Program-made: the position numbers and the translations under genes
Shown: positions 46,039-61,000 of the stretch, piece by piece
Layout: each line of letters starts with the position of its first letter
Numbering within the stretch: position 1 is the first letter of the stretch
Assembly: GCF_000003815.2 (NCBI RefSeq)
Contig: NC_049989.1
Span: forward strand, 21,461,888-21,525,887
Reading direction: 5' to 3'
DNA: 64,000 nucleotides
Origin: Branchiostoma floridae
Taxonomy: Eukaryota; Chordata; Leptocardii; Amphioxiformes; Branchiostomatidae
Notes under the pieces: model-generated
The model's database searches: none
Seen by the model: only the letters and a program-made list of their open reading frames with translations
What the model was told of the DNA's origin: nothing

Positions 46039-49000
46039 GTACGTATGGGGGGCGCTGTGGCACTTGCTGACGATGTCAGATGTCTGGCAAGGCGACACAG
46101 TGCTCAGCTACATGTCATCACAATCTCAAGACATTTTCAAGAAGTCTTAAGTCTACCAAGTTCGGAAGAAGATGTTCAAACACGTGGGTCCCTTAGGCCC
46201 CTTCATGACTACCTGAATTGCTGCGTACCTACCAAAATGCCTTCAAAGATGTATCTAAGTTCCAAGACAAATCCAAGAACTAGATCATCTTAAACTTAAA
46301 TCAGTTGCAGATCAAGGCACCCTACCAACTTCTATTTCACACCCATTTCCCATATAGCACATGCCACTTCTCTGTCTACACTAATAGTACCCATAAATGC
46401 TGACAAAGCTCTGCATACCCAATACTTAAGTACGCATTCTTGACCAGGGTGAGCAGTGGCTGGGATTTCTTGCCCCTGCCTCTCTTATGTAGCAGAGCCC
46501 CCACTCAGAACCCAAAACCCAAACCTCTGCTTGGAAAATAGACCAGAATGCATTCCTTAGCTTGTGTCAGGAGAAACCTCGACGCATGTGACAATTTTAA
46601 CAAAGCCACATGTTAGAGGATTGGTCAAGAATGTTTACCAGAGTGTTGGTTCTGACATTTTTCAAAGCAACAAAAATCAGATCTTTTGTAGCATTACCTT
46701 TAACCTTCTTCTGGCTGAAGTAGCCCTTTGGCAGCAAATTTGTATCGGTGATCAAGTTGGGCAACATTTTGGGGGTTAAGGACCTTCCATTCATCTCCAG
46801 AGCCCGGTTATTGGGAAGATGGTGGAGTGATGTTACCCCTAGGGTAGCCTGTGTTTACACAATCTCTCAGTGGCTAGGGTTAATGACCCCTCGCGGTGGC
46901 AACTGTAAGGTCGGCCACTAGGAGCACGATTTTAGTCAGGCTACCCCTAAAGACATGGTAGAGAGTATATGCTGGTGTGTGCCGCACAGAAACCTCTTGG
47001 GGGTGGTTAAGAATTTATTGAAAACTTCTTCGGGGTTACTGTGTTTTGCTTAAGTGCAGTCTGTAGTGAAGACGCAATGTACAAATACATTACAACTATG
47101 TTAACAAGAGTCATGCTTCACTTCAATGGAAGATGACAGAAAAAGAAGGGAGCATTTCGAAAAGGTACCCTTGCTTAACCCTACCAGGACTATGCTGGAA
47201 ATGTAATACATGTAGTGTGTCTACAAATCAGTGTGGTAAAATGGCTTCCAATTTTGAGGAGTAAAAAAGGAAGAAAAAGTTGTCAAACTTGTCAATGGTC
47301 AACAAATATCTAAAGAATTAATAACATACAGGAAGCCTCTTTATTATGTTTATCCATATGGCTCCACCTGTCATATGTAGAAACAAACTTAGACTGAGGG
47401 TAACTTTAAAAACAACATAATGTAAAAAGCTGAATGTCCAAAGGCAAAGGTTGATAACATATATAGCCCCTCCACTACTCATGGGTTTATGGAGACTTTT
47501 TGTTCACGTTTCTGATTATAGTGTAAGATAATGCTATTCAGCACCAAGGTTGGACAAGTCCACTAGCCCTATTGTCCCGGGCATGTGAAAGTGCTGTTTG
47601 GGCAAGTGCATGTCCTACCCCACTTGCCCGATCAGTCAAGTAAGATTTTTCCATTGAGAGTGATTTTGATGTACTTGTTACTTTTTACAGTCATAACAAC
47701 AAGCAATGGTCAACATAGAAAAATAGAGTTAATAATAAGAATTCCATTGCTGGAAGTGAAAATGCATATAACACTGACATTTGAATTTTTGGCAAGTGAA
47801 AAATTGATTCGGGCAAGTAATTTTTTTATGTGCTTGCCCGATAGGACAAGTGGATTTTCGAAAACTTGTCCAACCCTGAGCACTAGAAATCATTGACTCA
47901 AATTCTCATCCAGTATAGTGCATGTCATGATTTATGGCAGTATATTTCAAGAAAGTTTTCTTTGAAATCACAGTTAAAAGTTTTGACACTATGACAGTGT
48001 GAGATAAAAGGTAACATCACAACAGAAATGAAGTATTCCAAGCCCTGAGTGACTACTGCAAGCAAAACTCCTGTTTGCTTTACCAAGATAAAAAGAGCCA
48101 GATTTCAAACACAGTACGTTGACCTTGAATAACCTTGTGATGTTGCCTAGCAACTTGACACCCTGAGAATGTTTGGGCTGTTAGTGTCAGAACTGTGCAC
48201 AGTTAGCCTTTATTCATCCGTGAAGAATTAGATTTGGTCATGTAATCAGCAACTCATTATGGAGGGGCATCGGCAGCTCAGGCTTGAAGTCATGCACTTG
48301 TTAAACTTCAAGGATCGATGAGCGTTGCTTGGGGTCCAGTTGTAAGGCATGTAGGCTACACTCATTTGTTTTCTTGTTTCTTGGACTTTCACAGTAAAAA
48401 GTGAGTTACAAAATGGGAGCAACTGAGGAAAAAGGAAAACTTGAACCTGCAAAAATATTCACTCCCTGAAACTGTGTGTACTTAAGTGCAGAATTTCTCC
48501 TCAGAATCTGTTTTCATAATGTTCATCTAATTCAGCACTATCTTTTTTAGATCCAAAAACATACAAATTGAGTTGTTGTGGAAATCACAGAGGCACGGTC
48601 TGGCAAACACTGAGTCTGTTAACTAGCAATCTACCTGTGTTTATTCGATTACATGTACATTATATAGCAAGTGGCAGGACAGAGCTGGAGAGGCTGGTCA
48701 CCATATGTATATATGAAACTGTTTGAGTAAGAATAAACAGAGCAGCAGTTTGTTAGGCTAGATCATGTAAAGGTAGACATTATGTATTATAGAGTGTTCT
48801 CTGTACAAAGATACATGTAATACCCTTGTTAATGTTAAACTTGTAAAAGAGAAATATGCACACCTAACAAAGGCAGACTTGTTCAAATATCTAATGACAT
48901 CAACTAACTATGACATTTTGAAAGAACTGTGTAAGTTCGTTTACACTTGTTTTAAGAAGAGGGATGAAGCATGTAGGATATAGATATAAGTTAGGCATAT

Positions 49001-52000
49001 TGTTTACCTGTTGTTATTCACTTGTTATTCACTCTCTATTTTTCTCCACGCCCAGAAACCTGACCTGTACCCGCCCATTCACGTACGAGACCCTCGCCGC
49101 CTGTCGCGACTATGGCGTAGAAACGAGCCGGCTGACTTACCGGTTCCCAAGTTCAAGGTGGACGACTTCTACGTGGGGTCCCCACCGCGCCGCCAGATCA
49201 CGTTCTCCAACCTGAACGACAACATCAACTCTGGGTTCCTCCAGGTAGGGGGGCTGTTTAACAAAAATGCAGTAGAATAGCCTAAGCTAGATGGAATAAG
49301 AAGTAAATACTATGTACTTCTATAAAACTCTATGAACAAACTCACTCACTCATGACTATCCATTGTTTGATTCTGATGCTGGGATCCCTGACACGGGTAG
49401 GCAGCAGTCGGCTAGTCTTCACACTGCGCTTCCATGCAGCTCTGTCCAGTGGGTTCACCCCTGTAAGACCGCACGCCATGATGACCCTCCTTTTCCTAAC
49501 ACACTCCATCCAGGTTTTTCTCGGTCTACCACGACCTGTTGCCTGACACTTTCAGTTTGTTGATGGTGTTGATACAGTCACTTGATCTTTCAACATGACC
49601 AAACCACCTGAGACGGCGAGACTGCAAGACTGAGGTGATGTCCGGGATGGCAAGTTTAATGAGAAGGCTAGATGATGGGGTCTCATCCTGGGGTTTGATG
49701 CTGCAAATCCATCTGATCATGGCTTGGTCATTGCGGTGCAACCGCTGTAGATGTAACTAATCAAAAATAATCCCCCCTTCCCCCTCCAGGAGATGTGTAA
49801 GAAGTTTGGCACCATCGAGGAGATGAAGATCTACCACCACCCCAAAACCAGGAAGCACCTGGGGCTCGCTAAGGTCGTGTTCGCCACGACAACCGCAGCG
49901 AAGGACGCGTCCAACAAGCTCCACCGCACCTCCGTCATGGGGAACATCATCAGTGTGCAGATAGACTCAAAGGGTCGGTTGGAATTGCTTTTGCTTATGT
50001 TATGTTCTAGAGTTACCAAGACAACCCGAAAAAGTGACAGACAATTGAAAAGACCCGTTAAATCTTTTTATTAGCAATGCCACACTTTATTCTGTGCAGA
50101 TTGACTCCAAGGGTTGGTTTGAATTGTTTCTGCTTGGGCCTAGGAAAAAATGTCTCAAGTTGGATGATCAACCTTAAAAAGGGTTATATACATGTAGATT
50201 GAAAAAGACACACCAAACCTTTTTGTTAGCAATGGCACCCTTCATTGTTTTAACTGTAATTGTTCAATCACTATTTGCTGAAATCTTGATATAACACACA
50301 CCATTTTCCTATACCTATTTGTTGCTAGTGTCTTCACTACTTTTATGTCAAATACACTCTGTGTTACAATAATTCTAATATTCTTAGAATGGAATATTTT
50401 TGAGACATTTAACACTTTACTTTGATATACATATAAATCAATGATAGAATGATCCAAATCCAGCTTTTCAGAATTACTACTAAGAAAACACTTGTTAAGT
50501 TTAGTGTTTTACTCGTCATGATGATTGCTATGATTGACAGCTGTCGCTCCCCTGCAGGGAAGATCCGTGAGCAGCTGTACGACAGTATCGTGCACAACAA
50601 GCCGAGCCAGGAAGCGCCGCAGGTCAGCAAGGCCGACCCGCGCCGCTTGTCGCTGGACGAGCGCCCGCACGCATTCATGCCTCCGCAGCGAAACCTTCCC
50701 ATCATACCTGAGGTGAGCGCTCAGGAGCAATGAGAAAAACCTGTTAATGTTGTGTAAAATTTATCATGCAACTGGACAAATCCTCTTTTCAGATAGCATC
50801 CACTACACTGAATTTCAGTTAGTGAGGTCAGTGCTCTGATTAGGGGGAGAGAAGAAAACCTCTATAGCTTCTCAGTTTGGGGTCAGTCCCACTTGTTAAA
50901 ATCAATTTTCATTCTTCATCATTTTTGCAGCCAGTTGTCTGAATTGTGTTGACATATCATGGAATATGATGTTTAGCAATCAATGAAATTGTACCCACAT
51001 ACTCAGTTGAACTCACAGTGGTAAGTCGTCCAGCATTGGAAGACATAGATTGGATGCCGAAGGGAAAAAAGGAATGTCCAGAAAAACTCTTATTAAACAG
51101 TTGTGTTCTATCAGTTCATCATTGTGCTTCATAAATAGCTAAAAACCAGCAGGTTGTAGGGAGATCTCCAATATGATATCCGTTGGTAAAACTTACTGTT
51201 ACATCAGGAGGTTAGAAATTACTTCCCGACAATGAATGTAAGAAGTAGAGCTGGACGTGAACGTGAGTCTGCTTTTCTTGTTCTCTTTCAGGCCCACCAC
51301 AGACCTGAAGCCCCCCTCCCTCCTGCACCCCTACCTCCCGCACGGCATGACGTGGTACCTCCCGTGTACCCACCCGTCCCTCCTGAGGTGCACCCTGCAG
51401 GTGTTCCCCCAGGTGTGCCGCCAGGTGTTCCGCCAGGTGTTCCCCCAGGTGCTGCAGGTGTGCCGCCAGGTGTGTACCAGCAGCCCCCGAGGCCAGACGG
51501 ACACAAGGGGTACTACAGCGACCCCCGGCGGAGACTGTCCTCCGAGGGCGGCGCGTTCGCTCCTTACGACAACGTCTCCGCCCACAACTCGTTCCCGCGC
51601 CCGCCCGCGGGGATGGACGACCAGGGCTACTACAGCAACACGCCCTCCAGCTACTCTGGGCAGGGCTACCACGGCAACAGTTACCATAGCAACACGCCCA
51701 GCCTGTCGGAGAGCACGCCCAGCTACGTCCCCACCCCGTCCAGTTTCCACAGCAGTGGACAGACTCCGCAGAGCTATCCGGGCGGCGTACAGCCGCCAAA
51801 TTTCGCAGTCCACACGCCGGGGAGCTACTACTCAGGTACGCCTGTTGGTTTCCATGGCAACACGCCCCAATACTCCGGCAACACCACCGCTCCAGTTACG
51901 GTGGTCGCTACCACCGCTAGCACCACGGTGAGCGTTGCCACGCCGACCCAACCGCCGGAGGACCCTGCACAGAACGGCGGTGAGAAACCCGCGGATAAGG

Positions 52001-55000
52001 GCAGCCTGAGTCTGGACTCGCGTATCGAGTTACTGTTGAAGCAGCAGAGAACGTTTCCCGCGCTCGGCGGCATGTCGCCCAGCTACAGCGAGGAGGAGAA
52101 GGGTGAAAGGTCGCCCACGCCGCCCCCCCTGGAGTCCTTCACGCCCCCTCACGACGCCTCCCCCCGCCCCCCTCCCCAGAACTCCACCCCCTCCTCACTA
52201 CAGCTTCTCAAGACTGATGACCTGCTGGAGGAAATCTCGCCCGGCTCCTTGGCAGACAGTGATGAGGACAAGAACAAGGGGAAGAGCGCTGGCAAGGAGG
52301 AGGAGGCTGTTACTATGGTTACAGACAGGAATGCTGAGGTAGGTCTTCACTTAAGGTTATTGTATGAATGTAAATTATAACAATGATTTATATAATGTTA
52401 ATGATGAGTTTTCATGCACAATATTTCAAAATTAACAAATAAACACAAAGGGAAGATATCTGGTTAACTTGAAGTTGGGAAATGACACTGAAGGTTTGGA
52501 AAATATTGTTTTTTTATCAGTATAAAAGTTATTGAAGAAGGTAAGAGACCATAGCATAGAGGAGAACATGATCTTTCATTCAGCAAGTGTAATTTCTATT
52601 TTCAATAATGTGTTTGTGTCATCTAATTCTATAGTTGTTATCTGAATACCAAAAGCCTGACTTTCTTCCCAATGCCCAGGTGGCCATAGCACACTTGATC
52701 AGTGCCTGATTTTCCCCCCAGGTGTCCACATCACAGTTTTCTAAGTGCCTGTATTTTCCCCCAGGTTCCCACCCCAGTGATGGATGAAGAGAAGGGGGAA
52801 GGCGACATGGACATCTCTTCAGGAAACGACTCGGACGACGACGACAAGATGAGTCTCTCCCCCCTCAGCAGCCCCGAACAGTCCAAACTGGTCGTCAACC
52901 CTCCCCCGACTCCAGTCTACCCCCCGAACGTACCCCCTCCGAACTTCCCGCCCCCCAACATCCCTCCCCCCATGCTCCCCAACCCCAGCGTCCCCCCTCC
53001 TAACATCCCCCCTCCCAACATTCCACCCCCCGGGATGGAACCGTCCGCCCCCTCCATCCCCCCGCCTGGCCTCCCCCCTCCCCCTCTCCCCCCTGTGTCC
53101 AGTCTCCCCATGCCCCCCTCGTCCGTACCCCCCTACAGCAGTAACTTCACCAACCCCATGTTACCCAACCAGCAGCAGCAGCACCTGGCCCGCATGGGTC
53201 TGTGGCGACCCGGCATGCACAACTACGGTAACCATGGCAACCAGCAACCCAAGGGTCCCTTCCCCTTCCCGCCTCCGCTCTCAGCCAATCAGGGCCCGCC
53301 ACGCCAGCCGCAGATGCGGGGACCGCGCCCGTTCGGCCAGGGCGCGACCTTCCGCCCGTGGCGCCCGATGTTCGACCCCACGGTGCCGCCGCCCGGATAC
53401 GTGCCGCCCGTGGAGAAGGTGAGTCTCTATGGCAACCAAGGTTCAAACAAACAAACAAGAATCTTAGGGCTGAATTCCAGATAACACAATTTAAATGTGA
53501 ACCGCTTGATACCAGAAGAGTAACACTGCCTTTCCTGGGCAACACAGAAAATGCCACCAATAACACCTTAGACAAGCATAATTCTATGTTAAAAGTGAAT
53601 GTTGTGACATACGTAATGTTTAGCTTGCATCTATATCATTTGTTGCTTTTTGCTTTCTTACTTTTTGATTACTTTTAATTGTAAAATATACTGCATTTCT
53701 GGCAATAATTGTGTTGTGTCTAGCTGTCTCCAGGACCTGTCCTTCCGTCCCGAAAATTTGCTTGTTTGGACAGAAAATAATTATAACTCACTCATCCCAA
53801 AAATGACACGAAACTGTTGAATAAAACATCTTAAACTAGAGATAGCCCTGCTAGCAGCGAGAAAGCAAACCATTCATATAAATCATCGCAGGTTGACCCG
53901 CACAAGTAGATGATTGATGGAGTGATGGAGAGGATCGTGTGGGAGCTGATAAACAACTTACTTACTTACTTACTTAGTTCGAGCTCCCGCTCGAACCAAT
54001 CCAGAGAACTTCCTCCAATGCACTTGGTCCTCCATGGCCCTTTGTAGCTCTTTGGTATCATGCAGACTTGTGTCACTACGTAGATTGTCTAGGTAGGTCA
54101 CCCTGGGTCTTCCCCTACCTCTTTTTCCTTTAGTAGTAGGCTCCCAAAGTACAAGATGGTGTTCAGGGATTTCAGGGTGTCTAACACAATGCCCAGCCAG
54201 TTTCAATCTGCGCTGTTGTATTTTCTTGGTGACTGATGGTATGTCTTGGTACAGTTGCTTGTTTGTGAGCTTTTGTTGCCATGAAACGTTTAGGCACACG
54301 CGTAACATGTGGGTGTAACAGCCATTTAACCTTTTCTCGAGTGACTTGGTTAAGGTCCACGTTTCCGAGCCATATAACAATACAGATTCCACGGTGGCAA
54401 TGAATAACCTTACTTTAATCCTGCGTGGGAGATTGGATTTCCATATCTTGTTTAGCTTGTGACAACTTTTCCAGGCAAGAGCTTTCCTGACTTCTAAGTC
54501 TGTTTCTGAACTCTGCATCATTGAGCCAAGATATTTGAAGTTTCTGACCCTTTCTACGATATCACCACTTTTGGACCGAATGATGACAGGTGTTTTCTGG
54601 TTGAAGGTCATCATTTTGGTTTTCTTAGCGTTTAGATGTAGTCCAACTTTTCCAGCTTCGTTTTCGATAAACAAACAAACAAATAAACAAACCATTCCTG
54701 TACCTCCCCCAGGTGGACCCTCACAAGCAGACGATTGATGGAGTGATGGAGAGGATCGTGTGGGAGCTGATAAACAAACAAACAAACAAACAAATAAACA
54801 AACCATTCCTGTACCTCCCCCCCAGGTGGACCCGCACAAGCAGACGATCGACGGGGTGATGGAGAGGATCGTGTGGGAGCTGAAGGAGATCATGAGGAAG
54901 GACCTGAACAGGAAGATGGTGGAGTCTTCCGCCTTCAAGGCCTTTGAGACATGGTGGGACAGGGAGGAGGAGAAAACCAAGGTGGGTAGCTTCTTAAAGG

Positions 55001-58000
55001 AGATGGAAAAATGGTAATGTCAGTTCCTGGCCTTAAGTCTTCAGAAAATCTAGATGAACTTGAAAACCATGGAGGAAAATGAAAATACTCGAATACTTAA
55101 AGTAAGTTCTGGGCCTTAAGAAAATCCAGATGAAATACATGTATAGAATTTTGGAGGAGAAACCAAGGTGGGTCACTTCTTAAAGGAAAAAGTAAACTGT
55201 TGGTTGTTTGTTTAAGACTCAGTATGATTGGTTCTTCGGATTAAACAAAATCATGATAAACATGAAAATAAAGGAAGAGAAAGCCAAGGTAGGTCATGTA
55301 CGATGTAAAGGAGAATAATAGAGCCTTCCAGAAAAAATATCAAGAAACTTAAAGAAAGTCTGTAAGTTTCCACAGACCTCAACTTAATGAAAACTTTATC
55401 CAGGTCTTGACAATTTTTTTGTGTTCAGCCTGTGCACCTCTTAAAGATGTTTTCTTCTTTTCTCCAGGTTCCCGTTAAGTCTGAAGAGAAGGACGAGGAC
55501 AAGGTCGTGGAGCCAGAGGTCAAGGTCAAACCGAAGCCGAGCAAGTCGCTGTTTGAGCAGCCGGCGGCGCTGCCCAGTATCTCCAACATGGACAGCTTCA
55601 GCCCGTTCGGACCCTCAGGGCTAGGGGGCCTTGGTCTGGGCATAAGGGCAGCCATGCCTCGGATGCCTTCCTTCAAGGTAATCCTTGTTCTTTAGAATTT
55701 CTTGAAATTAAACCTCTGATAATATGTCTGAGTGGCATCTTAAACATTATTTTCATGCTAAGTTACAGATATTAATGTTAAAAGCAAAATGCATTATTTT
55801 TCTATTTTTGATTTTTGCTAAAGCTCGGCTGACTTGTAGTCCTCTCGGTGTGGCAGCTTAGATGATACTTTTGCTCTGCTACCTGTCTGAGTGGCATCTT
55901 TGACATTACTTTTATGCTAGATTGCAGATATTAATGTAACACAATATGCAGCAATTTTCTATTTTTGAAAGAAATTCAAGACCAAAAGATGGTAGCTCAT
56001 GTAAAAAGACTAGAGTGTGATAAAGCTCTGTTGACTCGTACCTCTTGTTTCTCTGTGTGACAGCTTAGTCTTTGATTCCTTGCTCAGTTGCAGAATTTTG
56101 ATAAAAAATGCATAATTTCTCTATTTTTGAGACCAATTAAAGACACTGAAATGGCTAATAGTCATTAGGTAATTTAAATCTTTACCACACAGAATTAGCC
56201 ATTCAACTACACATTGTTAATTGGCTATGAAGTTAGCAGGTAGAAGGTGAAAAGAACTGCATGTTCTGTGATGATAATGATGATGATGTTTGTCCCCACA
56301 GATGAAGAGAAAACCCCCAGACTCCCCTGCAGCGGAGGATGGACACCCCCGTAAGAGGTCCCGGTTGGCGTCTCCCTCCATGGACGACGGGTCAGCATCA
56401 GGTAAGGCTAAGACTCCTCTGTCTTATTGGAGTGGTCCAAAACGTTACCATGGGGTAACTAGGGCATTAGGTCCAGAACCCAGAGGTCCTGGGTTGGAAT
56501 CCTGTCATGCTAACAATCCTGTTTCCTTGGGAAAGGCACTTTACACAACTTTCCTCACTCCTCACAGCTTCCTCACTCCCTTCACCCCAGGTGTAAAAAT
56601 GCATACTGACTTTGGTTCGGTAGGTAAAAGGCAGTGGAAGGAGAGGGATGGGCTCTGCCTTCTAACACTGTGCCCCAGACACAGTGGGTAACAGTCCCTA
56701 TGACCTCAAAAAGGCTACCTTTACCTACCTGCAGTACCTTTGCTGAAACAAAATATTGGCCTTAACAACATTTTTTATGTCGGTCAATGACAAACAGGTC
56801 AGGGCCAAAATACTTGTGTTCAACTTGGAACTAAGCACCTTTTGTTCACTGTTGATGCACCAGTGCACCTAGACTATTGTGTGGGCCTGGGGTGCATATG
56901 TTAAGGTACCATTGTATACTGGTATACAGAATATTCTCAACATTTGGATGTCAGAAGAGCTTTGTTGTACTACTTAGCTGTTTAGGAAATTTGAAGTTAG
57001 CATCTGTTTTTAGGTGTGGTTCACGTATTTCCAAAAACAATTTCGGGCCCTGCTTCAAGTTAGCCTGATGTTGGGAAGTTTGTTAAACATTTGTGTTTGT
57101 TTGTTTGTTTGTTTGCCAGACTCAGACGCTGACAAAGAGGACATGTTGAGCCAGGACTCAGACCTGTCGCGCCACGGGACGCCGCTGTTACGGCGGGCGC
57201 ACAGCCTGGACAGCGAAGGGTCAGAGGTCAGGGTAGCGCCACGCCCGGAGGAGGAACAGAAGAGCATCATCGAAGATGATGATGATGAAGATGGGGATGA
57301 GGAAGAGGAGGATGAGGATTATGATGAGGACGAGGACCTCGCAGAAGCTGACGGTACTTCTCATTTTGTGTGCAAGTTTTCATCTTACTATTTATGTTTC
57401 TGTGACCTTCATGGAAGGGAAACATTGCTTTTGCTACATTTCCTCTCCTCCAAACAAATAAGGTCAATGACCTGTACCAGACGTCTGTCACCATGGTTAC
57501 TCGTAATGTAGCAGACACCCTGTGGTGTTTGGTTACATGATGTAGCAACTGGCAGGTAGGAGAGAGGGGCTGGTCATCATGGACAATGAATGTGTTTGAG
57601 GAAAAATAAACAGAGCAGTAGTTTGTTAGGCTAGACATAGCATGTGAAGGTAATTATGTATTTTGCTTGCAAATGTTGCCTTTGTAGTTTTCAATTCAAT
57701 CTTCTTTTATTTTTAAAATCAAGTTCAGAGAGCATGATGTTACCATCATGAAGATGAATATGTAGCAGCATCTCTTATCCCAGAAACATCAGGCTTACCA
57801 AAGCTTGACTTCACATAATCAGCAGGCAAATTAGGGGTTTATGAAGGTTGCTTGGGTGATTCTGTAACCCATTTAGGCCATAATGGTTTGATCCACTCAA
57901 ACTGAGTAGATCCCCTATACTTTTCGTTAAGTATGGAGGAGTCTTTAACTTCTGTCTGTTTTTTCTCCAGCCTCAGATGAGGAGTTTCCTGAGGATGAGC

Positions 58001-61000
58001 TGATGGTGTCTGATGATGAGGATGAGGCTGATGATGAGAGTGAGGGGAGTGAGAGCGGGGAGGACTCTGACTCTTATCTCAGCTCCTCAGACGAGGAGGA
58101 GACACTGGCAGATGTCACGGAGACGGAACGGTGGGTCGTTTCTCCTCAAGTCTTTGTATGTTCACAACTGCTAACAAAGCTAGACAAGTTCAAGAGATGC
58201 TTTTGGTTGGCTGACAGAATATTCAGATTCTCCTCACGTACAGTTTGTATGTTCAGAACTGGGTTTCGCCTGAAGTCCTCTCTGTTCAGAACTGCTAACA
58301 AGGCTAGACATCTTCAGGATATGACTTTTGTTGGCTGAAATAAGGTTCAGAGTAATGTATCCTTGGTAACCCTGTCTCCTTGGTAACCCTGTCTCCCTAG
58401 TAACCGAGTCACCTTGGTAAGCCTGTCTCCTTAGTAACCAAGTCTCCTTGGTAACCATGTGTTTCTCCCAGTGAGTTCAGCGAGGCGGAAGACTCGGAGC
58501 AGGTTCTGGACTCGGACGCGACTCTGTCGGTCTCCCACCAGCGTTCAGCAGAGCTGGGCCAGGACCAGGCGGGGCCCAGGGTTATGGTGTCTCCTGGTCA
58601 GGAACAGGCTCAGAGGTACGTCTTCATGGTCAGGGATTGTCAGGTTATGATGCCAACTCTGTCAGTCTGTGGAGGACTACAATCCAAGGAATTTTTCTGC
58701 TCTTTAGCTGATATTCATTTATCACCTTGTCTTTTTAAAGTGCGTTTGAACTTTTTTTGACAGAGGTTCCATGATTTTTGTTCCGCAGCATCCAGCCCCC
58801 TCCAACACTGGCTGCCAGGAAACAGGGCCTAGCAACCCCGGAACACGCCTACAGCAAACAGGCTACCTCGCCCTCCGTACTGTCACCACGGTTACCATCG
58901 CCACAGTTACCGGGCGTGTTGATCCCCGGCAGCGACAGTAGGACTCTCCCCGTAGATGGAGCGACTGTCGCACACGGGGAGGACATCAGGTCTATGCTGG
59001 ATCCTCACCTCCAGCTCAGGCACCTGCACAGAATCCCCGCGGTGCCTGCAGGACCGGAGGACAGGGTCGGAGCCTCGCCTGTCCGACCCACGCTGCAGCT
59101 TCCCGAGAGGAGCGCGTTCGGGTTCATGACGGAAGCGACCGGCGCGGTGTTGCCGTCATCGCCATTCCCCATGGAGGACCTCCCAAGAACGCCGGGCGGG
59201 AACATCGACCTACCCAGAACTCCCGGGCGGGGGATGACCCTACAACTCCCGACCGACCCGGCGGCCGTTCCCGGCTTCCTGGCGCCAACACGAGCGGGAG
59301 CGACAGCCATCCCGTCGTCCCCGTGGCGTGGAATCCCGCCATCGCCCTCCACCAGCTTGCCCGTACCGTCCTTACCTCCACTCCTCGCCCAGTTCGCGGA
59401 CATCGTGACTCACGAGGCCATGCAGAGAGACGTTGTCGCCAAGGACGACAGTTCCGAACCTCCCGCCGCTCCACCGGACGCCGCGACAACGCCTCCTCAA
59501 CTTCTCGCTTCTCAGGGGAAATTTTCCATTGCCAGTTTACTCTCGCCCCAGCAGCCCGCCCGTACGGAGCCGTTACCGCCCGCCAGGCTGCATCCCGGGC
59601 TGCCCATCACCAGTGAGGAACACCTGCGCATGCTGCAGGCCAACTGCCAGCTCCCCAGGTTCCAGTCCCCGCCAAGACCTGTACAGCCTCCCGTACAACA
59701 CATGTTGCCAAACCAGGACCAGCTGCTCTCCAGAGCGAACAATCAGACGGCAAACGTCCTGGCAAACGAGCTCTTGTCCCCGTCGAAGCAGACCGTCGCA
59801 GACTTGCTCGCGGCGAGTAGAACTCTTGAGAGAGACGTCGACGTGGAAGGGAGCGATTCGGAGAAGACTGAGACGTCTTCCGAGCCGGAAGTTTCCTTGG
59901 AGGAGTCTCAGGAGCGGACGCCGCGGCAGAGAGTCTGCCCCTACATGCTGGAGCACAACTACGCAGCACCGCTTCCCGAACACAACTACGCGGCCAGGCA
60001 GCCTCCATCGCCAGCCAAGCCGTCTCTCACACACAAACAATCCAAAACACGCACAGAGGAGCCGCCTGTTGTAGCGGCTCCCCCTGTCTGTTTGCCCGTG
60101 AACATCAAGACAGAACCTCTCCCCATAGAGGACCTACCCAAAGACAAGGAAAACGAGGCGCCGATCGAAGTTAGTATTCCTTCGGTCGACTTGGTCACGA
60201 CAGAGAAGGAAGAACCCAAACAGCATCGGAAAACTGCAGAGAAGGAGAAGGAGCAGATTCTCCGAGAGCAGATCACCAACAAGATCAAGGAGGAAGCCGT
60301 GAAACCCGAGCCGCTGAGGTTCAACCCCAGAGACAACCTCATGGAGATGGAGGTTTGAACTTTGAACTTTACTCTTTAACCTTACAACTGTCATGTCACA
60401 TGCAGAATACAAAATTTGGTCAGATTTATTTAAGATAAAGAAAACCCTAACAAACTGAATAGCAATCAAATTATAACCAATATTCTACTGTTAAAAAGCA
60501 TTTTCGACCAATTACTGATGTCATCTATCCGCAATATCACGTGTTAATAAGATCACGTGTCTGTAACTCTCGCAAGTTTACATTCTAAAGGGATTGGTCG
60601 TACCTTAATCCGTACCTTTGTGTACCAACACGATGAGCTTTCATGATCATTGGTGTAACCTTGTGGTACAGGTGCAGGTCCTGTAGAATAAATACTTAGA
60701 TCAAAGTAAGATAAAGGAAACCATACTAAATGAAATACAAAATTGTTAGCAATCAATCGTCTAGAGTTCAAAACCATTACCAGGGCTTGAAATACTGGGT
60801 GCATGTGCACCCAAAATTATAGCTGTGCACCCAAATATTTTCTTAGGTTTATGTAGGAAAAGATATCAAAGTAATGTCTAGTATACGTCATATTCTTGAC
60901 ATCTAAGTGTTAGAAAGATAATAGAAATATCTGTCTTGGTACTTGTTTAAGAATTTGATAGCTTGTAACTAAGTTTTATTATTAGGTTATTACTTAAACT

